Made by a program: the position numbers and the translations under genes
The notes under the pieces: generated by a model
The model's database searches: none
What the model was told of the DNA's origin: nothing
The model's input: the letters and a program-made list of their open reading frames with translations, nothing else
Shown: piece after piece, positions 1 to 11,819 of the stretch
How the letters are laid out: every line of letters starts with the position of its first letter
Position numbering within the stretch: the stretch's first letter is position 1
Assembly (NCBI GenBank): GCA_002731825.1
Contig: PCCS01000012.1
Location: 62,001-126,000 of the forward strand
Length of the DNA stretch: 64,000 nucleotides
Reading direction: 5' to 3'
From: Myxococcales bacterium
GTDB lineage: Bacteria > Myxococcota_A > Bradymonadia > UBA7976 > UBA1532

Positions 1-1246
1 CGATGACATCGCATTCGACAAGGGTTTGCTGTCCTAACTCGGTGTCTCTGTAACTCAATGACATTTGTAATGGGCCCGGTCCATCAGGCAGCTCTGTCCA
101 GCGAATCGGCAGTGGTTGACTGGTATCGACCTCTCGCGTATTCGGATTGGGGCTGACGATTTGGAACGGTGGTCGTTCGCGTAAATCGGTGCCGCCCGCC
201 TTTCGGGTTTCAATGCGTTGTCCAGCTGACAAGAGCACTGCATGAGGGCCAAAGGTGAGACGTCGGTTCATCTGTCTGAGTAAGTAAACCCAGAGTGAGC
301 TGCCCTCCAAACCTTGACCGGACACACCTTGAGGTAAGGTCAGTTCTCCATCATCAACAACAGCTGCATCCAAAACGAGGTGTTCGATCGCTTGATAGAA
401 GGCAACGCGTCGGAACACGACCTTGCTCCCACCTACATAGAGTCGAAGACGACTGTCAGATGTGTCTCTGCGCTGCCAGCGAATGGTGGGTGGCTCCATC
501 TCCGTGTTGGTCATAAAATCAGCGATTGCATCCAAGCTCTCATCGGACTCAAGTTGGATTGCATGGGGCATTGTGACCTCGTCTTCGAAGGCGGGGATTC
601 GCTGACCCCCGGTGGCATTTACCTGTATGTCTGAGTCAGCCTCAAACTCAATCGTTACGGCCATCTCATCATCTGGTGCATAAAAGACGCGCTCCGAATT
701 TGGGTCAAAGTTGGGTCTTAAGACGAGGGTCTGGTCTTGATTTATCACCGAGATAACCCCCAGGTTTTCGTCTGCTGACTCAGTCAATGTAAGTCGGGTC
801 AAACGACACGTGCCATTGGGTACTTCGACAAAGCTCACACCAACGATCCGGGCAGCAAGGCCAACGAGTCGGCCTGTGTTAAGGTTTTTATCAGCCGTCT
901 GCGTCAGATTGATGGACCAAAGTTGACAGCCCCCTGGAGGCAGACCACCGCAGCCCCCGCACGCGTTGGTCGCGCCCTCGTCAACGAAACCGTCGCTGTC
1001 ATCATCCAAACCGTCACACAGATTTTCGGCGCTGACCGTTCGTCCCTGATCTGGTCCGCCCGAGTCAAGACCGGCATCGATTACGTCCGCATCCAGCAGG
1101 ACGCGACCGTCTACATTCGTATCGTATCGAGCCGCATCCAGACGCGCTTGCCCCCCATCTACAGTCCCAGGCTCGCGGTCACGAACAGTCCCATCACAGC
1201 CATTGGTCAAAAACCATAGGCCGACAAACCAGGCCAGTCTATTCAT
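1..1246 (-). CDS. Putative secreted lipoprotein with MopE-like putative metal-binding motif (C-terminus runs off the left edge)
   Basis: Manual minus-strand translation from ATG at 1246 stays open to position 1: MNRLAWFVGLWFLTNGCDGT... (lipobox-like) ...LCDGLDDDSDGFVDEGATNACGGCGG. Missing from the ORF track because no stop lies in the window. Confidence 0.8.
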   Translation of the reverse strand, partial: MNRLAWFVGLWFLTNGCDGTVRDREPGTVDGGQARLDAARYDTNVDGRVLLDADVIDAGLDSGGPDQGRTVSAENLCDGLDDDSDGFVDEGATNACGGCGGLPPGGCQLWSINLTQTADKNLNTGRLVGLAARIVGVSFVEVPNGTCRLTRLTLTESADENLGVISVINQDQTLVLRPNFDPNSERVFYAPDDEMAVTIEFEADSDIQVNATGGQRIPAFEDEVTMPHAIQLESDESLDAIADFMTNTEMEPPTIRWQRRDTSDSRLRLYVGGSKVVFRRVAFYQAIEHLVLDAAVVDDGELTLPQGVSGQGLEGSSLWVYLLRQMNRRLTFGPHAVLLSAGQRIETRKAGGTDLRERPPFQIVSPNPNTREVDTSQPLPIRWTELPDGPGPLQMSLSYRDTELGQQTLVECDVI

Positions 1247-1429
1247 TGATTACCCCTACAGTCTGCAAACGACGGTGCTGATTTTAGCGATGACTCAACA
1301 GCGTCGATACGCACAGATACATCGACGCTTCATAGTCTCTTCTATGTGATTTGCGGTGTCGATATCAAATTAACTGAGGCATTGCACACCCATCAGCGAG
1401 TTCCGGACTTGGCTCGACTGGGTGGGGGT

Positions 1430-1819
1430 CTATTTTCTGCGCTTACGGCGGTGTGCTTCTGGCAGTCTCGATAAATTATGGAGGTCTTTAAGCCCGGCCA
1501 CGAAACCGTCCAAGTAATCTTGTGAAATACCGGCCCCCAAGTCGAGAGCTCGCCCTGCCAATGCCGCTGCATTATAGGGCCCGATGGTGAGGTCTTCATC
1601 GGCATCACGTCCATCGGTAATCTCAAAGATGTCGTCTACTGACCGGTCAGCGGTCAGAGTTGTCAAATCTCGCAGTCGGGGTAACTCGCGGCGGCGGAAC
1701 TGATTTTGTGTATCAGCTACATCCGTGGTCTCAATGACATCTATTGTTTGTGCGGTGATGGTCTTGCCCACTTTATCCCCTGTGTAGGTGTAAGTGCGAT
1801 TTTGCGCCTCATTATCCAC
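1430..1819 (-). CDS. Hypothetical protein (129 aa)
   Basis: Open frame with basic C-terminal tail (EAHRRKRRK); lies between flanking minus-strand genes; no family recognised. Confidence 0.55.
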   Translation of the reverse strand: MDNEAQNRTYTYTGDKVGKTITAQTIDVIETTDVADTQNQFRRRELPRLRDLTTLTADRSVDDIFEITDGRDADEDLTIGPYNAAALAGRALDLGAGISQDYLDGFVAGLKDLHNLSRLPEAHRRKRRK

Positions 1820-1966
1820 ACTTTTATTGACTTGTACATCCCTCTTTTAATAAATCTTTAGAGAATCGAAAGGTTGGATCTCAAGCATTTAAAATTATTG
1901 TCTTTTTTATTTTATTCTCGTTCTGTTTTGGCCCGTCTTTACACACTCATTGTTGTCAACGAGGGC

Positions 1967-3643
1967 TCAACTGATCAAGTGAAGGTATTCTGGGGGTAGA
2001 CGACGTTCCACATGAGTTTCAATGGTCTCTGCGACTCTCAACAGTCTACTTTCGGTCCATGGGGCACCCATGAGCTGCAAGCCGACCGGCAGGCCCTGGT
2101 TATCGTAACCGACCGGGAGTGTAATACTGGGTAGGCCAGTTAAGTTCGCGATGGGCGAAAACCGCATGATCTTATCGAGAAGTCCCAGGTCAGAATCGCC
2201 GGTCTGCAGGGCATCAGAGCGCAGACGGGGCGCTGTGCAACCTGTCGTGGGCATGGCGATGACATCGACTGTCTCAAATAACTGTGTGATGTCTTGGTAT
2301 AGACCCACACGGAGGCGTTGTGCCTTGATGTAGTCGCTATTCTTAATCCTCTGGGCGATGGCGAGATTGAGTCTCACATCGAAGCCGAATTGCCGCTTAT
2401 GTTTGGTCAAGTACGGCCCCATAGACGTGAGCATTTCGCTGACGATGGTCACCATATGGGCCGTTCTCATCACATCCAGATTTGAAATTGAGATTTCGTA
2501 TCGTCGAGCGCCGAGCTGTTGGGCTTGATCTAGGGCCATTTGACAGAGGTTGACCACGTCTGGGTCAGCATCGGCAAAAAAGGGTTCGTAAACCCCGATT
2601 TTTAATCCGTCAAGACGGTCTGAGCCAGCGAAGTGATGATCCACATCTGGCTGAAATACGGTGTTCGCATCGTCTGGATCAGGGCCACTCATCACTGAGT
2701 AGGCTGCAGCCACATCCGATACCGTCTGACCGAGGGGGCCTACATGAGCGACCGACCAGCACAATGGGGCGGCTCCCATTTCACTGATTCGGCCAAACGT
2801 TGGCTTGAGGCCGACGACACCACACAGTGCTGCTGGGATACGAATCGACCCGCCGCCATCCGCACCCACAGCGATTGGACATAGACCTGCTGCAACGGCT
2901 GCACCGCTACCGCTGGATGAACCGCCAGTCATTCGTTGACGGTCATGTGGGTTTCTGGCCGTGCCGTGGTGAGCATTAATGCCGGTGACCCCAATCCCGA
3001 TTTCATGCATATTGAGTTTGCCGATGAGCAGAGCGCCAGCCGCTCGCAGCCGCGCGACCGCGGTGGCATCTTTTATGGATCGGTTTTCGCCCAAAAAACG
3101 GGTTCCGACCCGCGTCCGATACCCCGCTTGGTCCAATTCATCTTTGACCCCTATGGGAACACCATCGAGTGGACCAATTGATCTGCTTTCCCGGTATCGT
3201 TGAGTCGACAAGCGCGCCTGCTCATAGAGGTCGTCTTGATGAAGCGCGATGATGGCATTGAGCGGCGTTTCCGAGTCACAGTCTTGATACGCATTGACGA
3301 TTCGCTCCGCCACATCGAGTGGCGATGCTTTGCCGTCCAGGTAGGCGCGTCTTAAGTCAGTTGAGCGGATCCCTAACGAGGTCTTTACAAGCGGGTCTAG
3401 TGAGTTTGGAGGCACCAGCTTTGAGCTTGATGAATCAGGGGTATGGTTGAATATCGGGTGGACAGTGGGAAGCGGGTGGGCACACTCGATGCGTCGAAGC
3501 CTTTGGATGCCAATGTCATTCAGAAAGCGATTGGCTATCCAATCACCAGGCCAACGCGTTTCAACGAGAGCCGTGGCCACTTTGAGCAGCCGGCCAGCTG
3601 TTCTTGGAGCGGCCAGCGCGTCGAGTTGATAATCATCGCTCAT
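1967..3643 (-). CDS. Amidase (amidase signature family)
   Basis: Amidase signature GGSSSGSGAAVAAGLCPIAVGADGGGSIRIPAALCGVVGLKPTFGRIS plus upstream GVPIGVKDELD (Lys of the Ser-Ser-Lys triad). Confidence 0.9.
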   Translation of the reverse strand: MSDDYQLDALAAPRTAGRLLKVATALVETRWPGDWIANRFLNDIGIQRLRRIECAHPLPTVHPIFNHTPDSSSSKLVPPNSLDPLVKTSLGIRSTDLRRAYLDGKASPLDVAERIVNAYQDCDSETPLNAIIALHQDDLYEQARLSTQRYRESRSIGPLDGVPIGVKDELDQAGYRTRVGTRFLGENRSIKDATAVARLRAAGALLIGKLNMHEIGIGVTGINAHHGTARNPHDRQRMTGGSSSGSGAAVAAGLCPIAVGADGGGSIRIPAALCGVVGLKPTFGRISEMGAAPLCWSVAHVGPLGQTVSDVAAAYSVMSGPDPDDANTVFQPDVDHHFAGSDRLDGLKIGVYEPFFADADPDVVNLCQMALDQAQQLGARRYEISISNLDVMRTAHMVTIVSEMLTSMGPYLTKHKRQFGFDVRLNLAIAQRIKNSDYIKAQRLRVGLYQDITQLFETVDVIAMPTTGCTAPRLRSDALQTGDSDLGLLDKIMRFSPIANLTGLPSITLPVGYDNQGLPVGLQLMGAPWTESRLLRVAETIETHVERRLPPEYLHLIS

Positions 3644-3888
3644 TTTTTGAAGGCTCGGAGCAGAGCCGAACCCAGACGGAGCTGGTCTCGCTTAGCGACC
3701 TTTACGACTCGGATACCGTATGGAATTGAAATCAGGAGTGGGCTGAGCATACAGACCACTCTGACGACAACAGGGGTCGACTCATCCATCAGTGGTCGGA
3801 TGAAGGACAAGGCGAACATCACCAGCGTACAGGCGCCGGTGAATGCAACACCAAAATACACCAGTTGAAGAGCTGTCGAAAATTTCAT
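3640..3888 (-). CDS. Small membrane protein, about 2 TM segments
   Basis: MKFSTALQLVYFGVAFTGACTLVMFALSFI... with a second hydrophobic segment; Met at 3888 preferred because it avoids overlap with icmF; overlaps the amidase start by 4 nt. Confidence 0.55.
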   Translation of the reverse strand: MKFSTALQLVYFGVAFTGACTLVMFALSFIRPLMDESTPVVVRVVCMLSPLLISIPYGIRVVKVAKRDQLRLGSALLRAFKK

Positions 3889-3893
3889 TGGCG

Positions 3894-6800
3894 TCACATG
3901 TTTCGCCGATATTGACCGCCGACGGCGAATAAGCAATCGCTGATTTGACCCAGAGAACACCACTTCACTGTCTCCATCAAAGCGGCGAATACATTCTCGC
4001 CAGAGAGCGCGGCGTGTCGTAACTGCTCCAACGCTTGGGCGTTTTTCTTGGGATACCGAGTACGAAAGCCATCGACACCTCCGATCTGTGATTCTTTTTC
4101 CGTTTCAGTTGCCCGAATCAGATCCACTTCGATGACACCCTCACTCGCCGTATCAGGCAGGAAGGTGTTGACTCCGATGATGGGAAGTTGACCCGAGTGT
4201 TTTTGCTGCTCGTAGGTCATTGATTCTTCCTGAATCTTACTGCGCTGGTACATCATTTCCATGGCCCCGAGGACACCACCGCGTTCGGTGATTCGATCAA
4301 ATTCTGCTAAGACGGCGTCTTCGACTAAATGGGTCAATTGGTCCAGGAAATAGGCCCCTTGAAACGGGTTTTCATTTTTCATCAATCCCAGTTCTCGATT
4401 GATGATCAATTGAATCGCCACGGCGCGCCGCACCGATGCCTCAGTGGGTGTTGTGATCGCCTCGTCGTACGCGTTGGTGTGGAGACTGTTGCAGTTGTCT
4501 GCAATGGCGTAGAGCGCCTGTAGGGTTGTCCTGATATCATTAAAATCGATTTCTTGAGCGTGTAAAGAGCGCCCAGATGTCTGAATGTGGTACTTCAGTT
4601 TCTGGCTTCTCTCACCCGCCGTGTAGAGATCTCGCAGCGCAATTGCCCAGATGCGTCTGGCAACCCGGCCAATGACCGCATATTCCGGGTCGATGCCATT
4701 GGAGAAAAAGAATGACAGGTTGCGAGCAAAGTCATCGACGTTCATGCCTCTCGATTTGTAGTACTCGACGAACGTGAGCCCATTGGCGAGTGTAAAGGCA
4801 AGCTGCGTGATGGGATTAGCACCGGCTTCTGCGATGTGATAGCCGCTGATTGATACGCTGTAAAAATTTCGGATTTTATTGTCGATGAAATAGGCCTGAA
4901 TATCACCCATCATTTTGAGGGCAAAATCCGTGGAGAAAATGCATGTATTCTGCGCCTGGTCTTCTTTGAGTATGTCAGCCTGCACTGTGCCGCGAACCGA
5001 CGCCAATGTGGCAGCACTGACCTCCGCATATTCGGCGCTATCCACTAATTGACACCCTGAAACACCCAATAAGCCAAGGCCTGTTCCATCGTGGGTTGGT
5101 GGCAGGTCCATGCGATAACTGGGCTGGTCCGGAGCCAAAGCCAAAATGGTCTCTTGCGCCGCTGCCCAACGACCGGTTTCTTTGAGTCGTTTCTCGATGG
5201 CTTGATCAATGGCTGTATTTAAGAACATGGCCAGCAGCATCGGCGCAGGTCCGTTGATGGTCATGGAGACGCTTGTACTCGGCGCTGTCAAATCGAATCC
5301 GGAATACAATCGTTTGGCGTCGTCCAAACTGGCAACACTGACACCGGAGTTACCCACCTTGCCGTAAATGTCTGGCCGTTTTGCTGGATCGCGGCCGTAG
5401 AGCGTGACCGAATCAAATGCGGTCGATAAGCGTGCGGCCGGCTGTCCTTTCGAGAGGTAATGAAATCGATGATTTGTGCGTTCAGGGTGTCCTTCGCCAG
5501 CAAACATTCTCGTCGGGTCCTCACCCGTGCGTTTAAAGGGGAAAACACCCGCGGTGAAGGGAAATTCACCCGGTACATTTTCCAAGCGGCGCCACTTTAA
5601 AATTTCACCCCAGTCATGGGACGAGGGAAGAGCCACCTTAGGAATGGGGTTTCCAGACAAACTCTCCGAGTAGTTGTCGACATTTATGTTTCGGCCGCGA
5701 ATCTCATAGCTCATAACGGGTGCTGTGTAGAGTGCACGGGTCTGGTTCATGGTCCGAATACCCTCGCGATCTACATCGGTTAAATCCGACAAGGCCATGT
5801 TGTAGAGCTCAGCGAGTCTCTGGGCGACGGGATCGTCTGTTTGGTCGTCGACAGCCGTCGCCCACTGGTCCATGTTGACACCCAGCGCGCACAGGCTCCT
5901 GTAGAGACCATCGGCTTTCGCTGCGACCTCCACCTTCTTGGTCGTTGCTCGCTTGTACCCGCGAATTTCCTCAGCCACCTCCGACAGGTAGCGGATTCGA
6001 TCGGGTGGGACGACCGTGGCCAACAACGGTGCGCGCGATGGTTGTTTAGATGACGACCAGTCGCCTGAACATCGCTCATTGAGACGCCCATTGAGCGCGG
6101 TGAACAAATGGTCGACCCCTGCATCCCCGAATCGGCTGGCCATACACAGATGGACAGGCATCGACTGAGGTGATGCATCGAATGCAGTTCGGTTCCGTTG
6201 GACCTGTTTCCTCACATAGCGGAGTGCATCATCCGCACCCCGCTTGTCCGCTTTATTAATGGCGATGACATCGGCAAAATCCAACATGTCAATTTTCTCA
6301 AGCTGGCTTGGTGCGCCATATTCTGGTGTCATGACGTAGAGCGACAGGTCAGATAGGTCGATGACCTCTGATCCGCTTTGACCAATGCCAGCCGTCTCTA
6401 AGATCACCAGGTCATATACGCTTGACTTGAGTGCGGCCAAGACATCTCGAACGGCCTCTGGAACGGATACATTTGCTTGACGTGTCGCCATGGAGCGCAT
6501 GTAGACCCGCGAATCCGTTGTGCTGTTCATTCGAATTCGGTCACCCAACAACGCCCCGCCCGATCGTCTTCGGCTGGGATCGACTGATAGGACCGCAAAC
6601 CGCTTGTCAGGATAGGCATCGAGAAAGCGCCTAATCAGCTCGTCAGTCAGGGACGATTTACCTGCGCCACCAACGCCTGTGATGCCCAGGACGGGGGTGG
6701 TGTTCTCTGGGTCAAACTGCGCCTTTAACGCCGTCAGCTGTGCGGCGTTGCCGGCCGCATGGGCATTTTCGATAAGCGTAATGGTTCGAGCAACTGCGCT

Positions 6801-7292
6801 CGGCTTACCGCTTTCAAAGCCATTGGGTAGAGCATCGTCCGTTTTTGTGAGCGGTCGGTTCGCACGCTCGATCATATCGTCGATCATGCCCTCAAGGCCA
6901 AGGCGTCGGCCATCTTCGACCGAGTAGAGTCGTGCGACGCCACGGGCGTGGAGTAATTCGATTTCCTTATCGGTTATGGTGCCGCCGCCGCCGCCAAAAA
7001 TACCAATTTGGTCCCGTCCAGCAGCCTTGAGTTGTTCCACCATGTAGGTGAAATATTCGACATGACCGCCTTGGTACGACGAGACGGCTATTCCATGGGC
7101 ATCTTCTTGGACTGCGGCGTCGACAACATCCTGGACCGCACGGTCATGTCCCAGGTGAATCACCTCAGCCCCACGAGCCTGCAGTACACGGCGCATGATA
7201 TTGATGGCTGCGTCATGTCCATCGAATAAGCTCGCAGCGGTCACAAACCGAACGGGTAGCCCTTGTTTTTCTTGCAGCGATTTTTTCATCAA
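3894..7292 (-). CDS. icmF: Fused isobutyryl-CoA mutase / GTPase (IcmF)
   Basis: 1132 aa: N-terminal B12-binding domain ([30 protein letters not shown]), MeaI-type G domain ([21 protein letters not shown]), C-terminal acyl-CoA mutase domain. Confidence 0.92.
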   Translation of the reverse strand: MMKKSLQEKQGLPVRFVTAASLFDGHDAAINIMRRVLQARGAEVIHLGHDRAVQDVVDAAVQEDAHGIAVSSYQGGHVEYFTYMVEQLKAAGRDQIGIFGGGGGTITDKEIELLHARGVARLYSVEDGRRLGLEGMIDDMIERANRPLTKTDDALPNGFESGKPSAVARTITLIENAHAAGNAAQLTALKAQFDPENTTPVLGITGVGGAGKSSLTDELIRRFLDAYPDKRFAVLSVDPSRRRSGGALLGDRIRMNSTTDSRVYMRSMATRQANVSVPEAVRDVLAALKSSVYDLVILETAGIGQSGSEVIDLSDLSLYVMTPEYGAPSQLEKIDMLDFADVIAINKADKRGADDALRYVRKQVQRNRTAFDASPQSMPVHLCMASRFGDAGVDHLFTALNGRLNERCSGDWSSSKQPSRAPLLATVVPPDRIRYLSEVAEEIRGYKRATTKKVEVAAKADGLYRSLCALGVNMDQWATAVDDQTDDPVAQRLAELYNMALSDLTDVDREGIRTMNQTRALYTAPVMSYEIRGRNINVDNYSESLSGNPIPKVALPSSHDWGEILKWRRLENVPGEFPFTAGVFPFKRTGEDPTRMFAGEGHPERTNHRFHYLSKGQPAARLSTAFDSVTLYGRDPAKRPDIYGKVGNSGVSVASLDDAKRLYSGFDLTAPSTSVSMTINGPAPMLLAMFLNTAIDQAIEKRLKETGRWAAAQETILALAPDQPSYRMDLPPTHDGTGLGLLGVSGCQLVDSAEYAEVSAATLASVRGTVQADILKEDQAQNTCIFSTDFALKMMGDIQAYFIDNKIRNFYSVSISGYHIAEAGANPITQLAFTLANGLTFVEYYKSRGMNVDDFARNLSFFFSNGIDPEYAVIGRVARRIWAIALRDLYTAGERSQKLKYHIQTSGRSLHAQEIDFNDIRTTLQALYAIADNCNSLHTNAYDEAITTPTEASVRRAVAIQLIINRELGLMKNENPFQGAYFLDQLTHLVEDAVLAEFDRITERGGVLGAMEMMYQRSKIQEESMTYEQQKHSGQLPIIGVNTFLPDTASEGVIEVDLIRATETEKESQIGGVDGFRTRYPKKNAQALEQLRHAALSGENVFAALMETVKWCSLGQISDCLFAVGGQYRRNM

Positions 7293-7582
7293 TTACCCCC
7301 CGCGTCGTCATGCCATACAGGTCAGCATATCCCCTCCCGTGACCTTAGAACTCCTGACCGAAAGTTCCAAGATCCAAATCATCACCGCGCCGATCTATCA
7401 CGACATAACTAAATTTTTGTCTAGATTTTCTGTCTTTCACCGTCACCGTTGCCCCAAAATATTTTTTCGAGGGCTGACTTTTTTTTTGCCCCTTTGCTTT
7501 TCTAAATTCCGGATTTGGCTCTTATATTGAGCACGATAGCCTCATTCTTCGAGGAATTATGATGAGCCGATCGGTTAAAGTA

Positions 7583-7610
7583 TTGGACTTACCTGGCACC
7601 GAATGATATT
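7583..7610 (+). promoter_or_regulatory. Candidate sigma70-type promoter upstream of the act operon
   Basis: TTGGAC-16 nt-GATATT; weak consensus match. Confidence 0.3.
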
Positions 7611-7661
7611 CCGCGCCTAGATGCTGGCAGCTTCAGAAAAGTTGCAGTAGGACGGATCGTA

Positions 7662-7680
7662 CGACCTGCCGGGGAGGTCG
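7662..7680 (+). promoter_or_regulatory. Leader hairpin with T-rich tail (attenuator/terminator-like)
   Basis: CGACCT-GCCGGGG-AGGTCG followed by TTTAATTTG. Confidence 0.45.
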
Positions 7681-7698
7681 TTTAATTTGTGAAAATCA

Positions 7699-7721
7699 GC
7701 CCACCCCTTCGGATGGTGGGC
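7699..7721 (+). promoter_or_regulatory. Second leader hairpin upstream of actA
   Basis: Perfect 7-bp stem GCCCACC...GGTGGGC. Confidence 0.4.
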
Positions 7722-7750
7722 CCCTGGATGCTTGAGAGGTTGCCTAACAT

Positions 7751-8422
7751 ATGAGCAACGAAAAGCACGGGTCCGATCGGGACGACGAGCTCTTAAAGTT
7801 TCCGTCGTGGCACAATATCATTCCGCCAATTTTCTTTTTGGTGGTTGGTCCTGTGGTCACGCTTCTTGCGATTGGCGGCGTCTGGTATTACTTCTCGCCG
7901 AAGTTTACAGACGTAGGGTATATGCCGGAACAGCCGGTACACTACAGCCATAAGCTTCACGCGGGTGAGTTGAAAATCGACTGCCGGTATTGCCATACAG
8001 CCGTGGAGAAAACCCCATGGGCTGGTGTGCCACCCACGCAGACGTGCATGAACTGCCACAACGCGGTGAAAACCAAGTCGCCCAAACTCGAAATGGTCCG
8101 ACAGAGTTGGAAGACAGGCGAGTCGATCCCGTGGGTGAGAGTCCATAAGATCGCAGACTACGCGTATTTCGACCACTCCGCCCACGTTCAAGTAGGGGTC
8201 GGGTGTGAGTCGTGCCATGGCCGAATTGATCAAATGGTCGAAGTGTGGCAGTCACAGCCACTCAGTATGGGTTGGTGTCTCGAGTGCCATAATGCACCCG
8301 AGCAACACCTGCGGCCCAAAGACAAGGTCACTGTGATGGGATACACACCCAGCCCAGGCGATAAAGAACGGATTGCGACAGAGGTCAATCCACCAATCCA
8401 CTGCTCGGGGTGTCATCGATGA
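7751..8422 (+). CDS. actA: Alternative complex III subunit ActA, pentaheme cytochrome c
   Basis: Five CxxCH motifs (CRYCH, CMNCH, CESCH, CLECH, CSGCH) with N-terminal TM; first gene of an actABCDEF-ordered operon. Confidence 0.92.
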   Translation: MSNEKHGSDRDDELLKFPSWHNIIPPIFFLVVGPVVTLLAIGGVWYYFSPKFTDVGYMPEQPVHYSHKLHAGELKIDCRYCHTAVEKTPWAGVPPTQTCMNCHNAVKTKSPKLEMVRQSWKTGESIPWVRVHKIADYAYFDHSAHVQVGVGCESCHGRIDQMVEVWQSQPLSMGWCLECHNAPEQHLRPKDKVTVMGYTPSPGDKERIATEVNPPIHCSGCHR

Positions 8423-11400
8423 GTACCAACAACGACCCACGAAAGTTTTGGCAGCATTTAAATGAAGTGCGCGGTTCCGAAGACGCGTCTTCATTGGACG
8501 ATGAATTTGGGACGGAGCTCGAGGCAAGAGACCACACCGGTCAAACTCGACGTCATTTTATGGGCATCATGGGTGCGTCTGCCGCCATGGCCAGTATGGC
8601 TGGCTGTATTCGACGACCCGTCGAAAACATCATGCCCTACAGCAAAATGCCGGAAGACATCTTGCCCGGCGTACCCAATAAGTACGCCACGGTGACCCAC
8701 ATCGCTGGGGATGTCATGGGCATGATCATCGAAGCCAATGACGGTCGGCCTACTAAGATCGAAGGGAATCTTGAGCACCCTGCCAGCCGGGGCGGCACAT
8801 CGGGACTCCATCAGACCATGGTCCTGGACCTTTATGACCCCAAACGGGCGACTGTGCCGAAGAAAGGTAAACTTCCCCAGACTTGGGAAGCGACAGCTGC
8901 GTTTATCAAATCACATTTCCAAAAGCGGTCCGGGCGAGGACTGCGGTTTTTGTCCGGCGCCAACCCGTCATGGACGTTTCAATCACTGGCCGAGCGGGCT
9001 ATCGATGAGCGATATCGGGGCTCTAAGTGGTACACATATGAAGCCATCAGCGGCGATAATGAGCGCGAAGGCCTGAAAGCGGCTTTCGGTGTTCCACGTA
9101 CGGCCGTCTACAATCTAAGCATGGCTCGAGCTATCCTCGCTCTGGACAGCGATTTTATGGGCACTGAGGCGCGCAACGTCGCAATGACCGCTGATTGGGC
9201 CAGTCTCCGAGACCCTGATAAATACCGCGGCCAAATGAGCCGATTATATGCAGTCGAGCCCATTATGAGTTTGACGGGCTCCAACGCAGATCATCGCCTG
9301 CGTTTGAAGCACAGCGAGATCGAGGGCTTTGCATTTCAAATCGCCCTCGAGCTGCGAAAAGATGGCAAGCCCATCCCGTCAGACATTCTGAAAGCCGCGC
9401 CCGCGCGAACGAAGACCCTCGGAGAGGATGCGAAAGCGTTTGCAGCGGTGGTCGCGAAGGACCTGGTTGCAAATGAGCCTCGAGTTGGTCAAGCAACACA
9501 TGGCGTCGTTGTGGTTGGCCCAAGGCAGCCGGCGCTTGTTCACAATGTGGTCGCAGCCATCAATGTGGCTCTTGATGCCATCGCCGGTCCGGTCAATTAC
9601 TATGACGATATCGTCCGAGGGCCGCGGAAGGCTAACGATGAAGGCGATTACAAGAATTTAGCCGCGCTGACTCAAGAATTGAATGCCGGTCAGGTCGATA
9701 CTCTAGTGATTTTCGGGTCTAATCCGGTCTATACAGCCCCCGGTGACTTAAAGTTCGCCGATGCGCTGAAAAAAGCCAAAACCATTATCGTCTTGGCCGA
9801 TTATGAAGACGAGACCAGCGCCTACGCGCACTGGACGATCCCGCGGGCCCACTTTCTAGAAGCGTGGGGTGATGCGGTCGACCAAGTCGGCTTTGGGGCC
9901 ATACAGCAGCCGGTCATCGAGCCGCTGCATGGTGCGTGGAGTGACATAGAATTTTTGGCTCGATTGCTGACAGATGAGCCAAAAGTCGATGGGTATAGCC
10001 AGGTACGGAAACTATGGCGTGCACAATTGAGCCAAACAAAGCCGATTCAGGATGCGGACTTTGAGCGCATTTGGCGAAAATGGCTTCACGATGGCAAGAT
10101 GGAAAAACCATTGGTCGGCGGGATGACGACCACCCAGCAGGTTCATAAGGGCGCCAAGGGGCTTTTATCGAATCCGCCTGTGGACACAAAAGCGTCCAGC
10201 AAAAACCTCGAAGTGATTTTTACCACAAGCTACAACACCCACGATGGCCGTTTTGCCAACAATTCCTATCAGCAGGAAGCGCCAGACCCCATCACGAAGA
10301 TCGTTTGGGATAATGCGGCGTTAGTTAGTCCGACGACGGCGCGCACATTGAATATTCCACCATCGAGCTTTATCGGTAAGACCGAGACCACTAAAATTAC
10401 CCTCGAGGTGAACGGTCAAAGCGTCGACATGCCAGCTTGGATTGTTCCAGGCATGGCCGATGATACGGTTGCCGTTGCAGTCGGATATGGGCGGGACTTC
10501 AATGGGTATCTGCCCTATCACGACAACGGTGTCGTTGGGTTCGATGTCAACCCACTGAGAACGATGGCATCGCCATTTGTGGCTGCGGGCGGCACCATCG
10601 CTAAGAAAGGCGAGATGTATCCCATCGCATGCCTGCAGCGGTTTGGGAGCCAGACACCTGGATTTGGATACAACCAACGCCCCCTCGTCAGAGAAGCGAC
10701 TTTAGATCAGTATGCGAAGGATCCGACGTTCGCTCGTGACGGCGACATCATTCACTGCTTCACAGGCATGACCGACCCACCCGACGAATGTAAAGACGGA
10801 CAGGGCGGGAGCATTCGGGGCGGTGTATTCGAGAAAAAGACCGTGGCCGGCAAGGAAGCTGATTACATTGTCACCTATCCAGGTGGTGGTGAAAAAGGTC
10901 AATTTAAACAACTGTACGATGGACCCACGCAAGGTGCGACGTACCTTGGTCCAGATGACTATGCAAAGGCCGTCAAAGAAGATCCTTCGAAGAAAGACAT
11001 TAAGTACTCTCCACATCAGTGGGGGATGGTTATCGATTTGAACAAGTGTACGGGTTGTAATGCCTGTCTCATCGCGTGTGATATCGAGAACAACGTTCCT
11101 GTGGTCGGTAAAGAAGAGGCCCGCTACGGCCGAGAAATGCATTGGATGCGAATGGACCGGTACTTCGTTGGTGATGAGGATAACCCAGATGTTGTCCACC
11201 AACCTTTGGGCTGCCAGATGTGCGAGACGGCGCCATGCGAAAACGTATGCCCTGTCCAAGCGACAAGTCACAGTCCCGAGGGCCTGAATGAGATGACCTA
11301 TAACCGGTGCATCGGAACGCGCTACTGTGCGAACAATTGCCCATTTAAGGTGCGTCGCTTCAACTTCTACAACTATGCAAGCTCGTCAACGCAGTGGAAG

Positions 11401-11811
11401 GGTCTCAAGGTCCGCGATGACAAGATCGTCGACCCGGACAATGACAATGAATTGCCACACATGTGGAAGAACCCTGATGTCTCGGTACGGTTCCGTGGCG
11501 TTATGGAAAAGTGCACATACTGCGTACAGCGCATCAATCGGGCTAAAAGAGCGGCCAAACTGGCCGGCCGGCACACCCAGAAGGGTAAGCAAGCGATACG
11601 GAATGTCGCAGTTGCATGTCAGCAAGTATGTGCCTCGAATTGCATCAGCTTTGGTGACTTGAATGACAAGGCCGAGACGCCATTCAGAGTAGCCCGAAAT
11701 TCGGTGAGAAATTATCAACTATTGACGGAATTAAACCTCCGTCCTCGGACAACCTACCTGGGCAAGGTTCGTAATGTGAACCCAGCACTCGGTGCGAAGA
11801 AGGGCGGATAG
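8419..11811 (+). CDS. actB: Alternative complex III subunit ActB (fused molybdopterin-oxidoreductase-like and Fe-S domains, Tat signal)
   Basis: Tat-like [20 protein letters not shown]; ferredoxin-type [35 protein letters not shown]; start ATG overlaps the actA stop (ATGA). Confidence 0.93.
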   Translation: MSTNNDPRKFWQHLNEVRGSEDASSLDDEFGTELEARDHTGQTRRHFMGIMGASAAMASMAGCIRRPVENIMPYSKMPEDILPGVPNKYATVTHIAGDVMGMIIEANDGRPTKIEGNLEHPASRGGTSGLHQTMVLDLYDPKRATVPKKGKLPQTWEATAAFIKSHFQKRSGRGLRFLSGANPSWTFQSLAERAIDERYRGSKWYTYEAISGDNEREGLKAAFGVPRTAVYNLSMARAILALDSDFMGTEARNVAMTADWASLRDPDKYRGQMSRLYAVEPIMSLTGSNADHRLRLKHSEIEGFAFQIALELRKDGKPIPSDILKAAPARTKTLGEDAKAFAAVVAKDLVANEPRVGQATHGVVVVGPRQPALVHNVVAAINVALDAIAGPVNYYDDIVRGPRKANDEGDYKNLAALTQELNAGQVDTLVIFGSNPVYTAPGDLKFADALKKAKTIIVLADYEDETSAYAHWTIPRAHFLEAWGDAVDQVGFGAIQQPVIEPLHGAWSDIEFLARLLTDEPKVDGYSQVRKLWRAQLSQTKPIQDADFERIWRKWLHDGKMEKPLVGGMTTTQQVHKGAKGLLSNPPVDTKASSKNLEVIFTTSYNTHDGRFANNSYQQEAPDPITKIVWDNAALVSPTTARTLNIPPSSFIGKTETTKITLEVNGQSVDMPAWIVPGMADDTVAVAVGYGRDFNGYLPYHDNGVVGFDVNPLRTMASPFVAAGGTIAKKGEMYPIACLQRFGSQTPGFGYNQRPLVREATLDQYAKDPTFARDGDIIHCFTGMTDPPDECKDGQGGSIRGGVFEKKTVAGKEADYIVTYPGGGEKGQFKQLYDGPTQGATYLGPDDYAKAVKEDPSKKDIKYSPHQWGMVIDLNKCTGCNACLIACDIENNVPVVGKEEARYGREMHWMRMDRYFVGDEDNPDVVHQPLGCQMCETAPCENVCPVQATSHSPEGLNEMTYNRCIGTRYCANNCPFKVRRFNFYNYASSSTQWKGLKVRDDKIVDPDNDNELPHMWKNPDVSVRFRGVMEKCTYCVQRINRAKRAAKLAGRHTQKGKQAIRNVAVACQQVCASNCISFGDLNDKAETPFRVARNSVRNYQLLTELNLRPRTTYLGKVRNVNPALGAKKGG

Positions 11812-11819
11812 ATAGAGTT

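Noticed and set aside
295-1219. Plus-strand ORFs of 73-98 aa
   Set aside because: Antisense to the minus-strand lipoprotein ORF, which has signal peptide and recognisable motif.
7195-7530. 111-aa ORF between icmF and the act operon
   Set aside because: Overlaps the icmF 5' end and low-complexity T-rich non-coding sequence; no plausible protein features.
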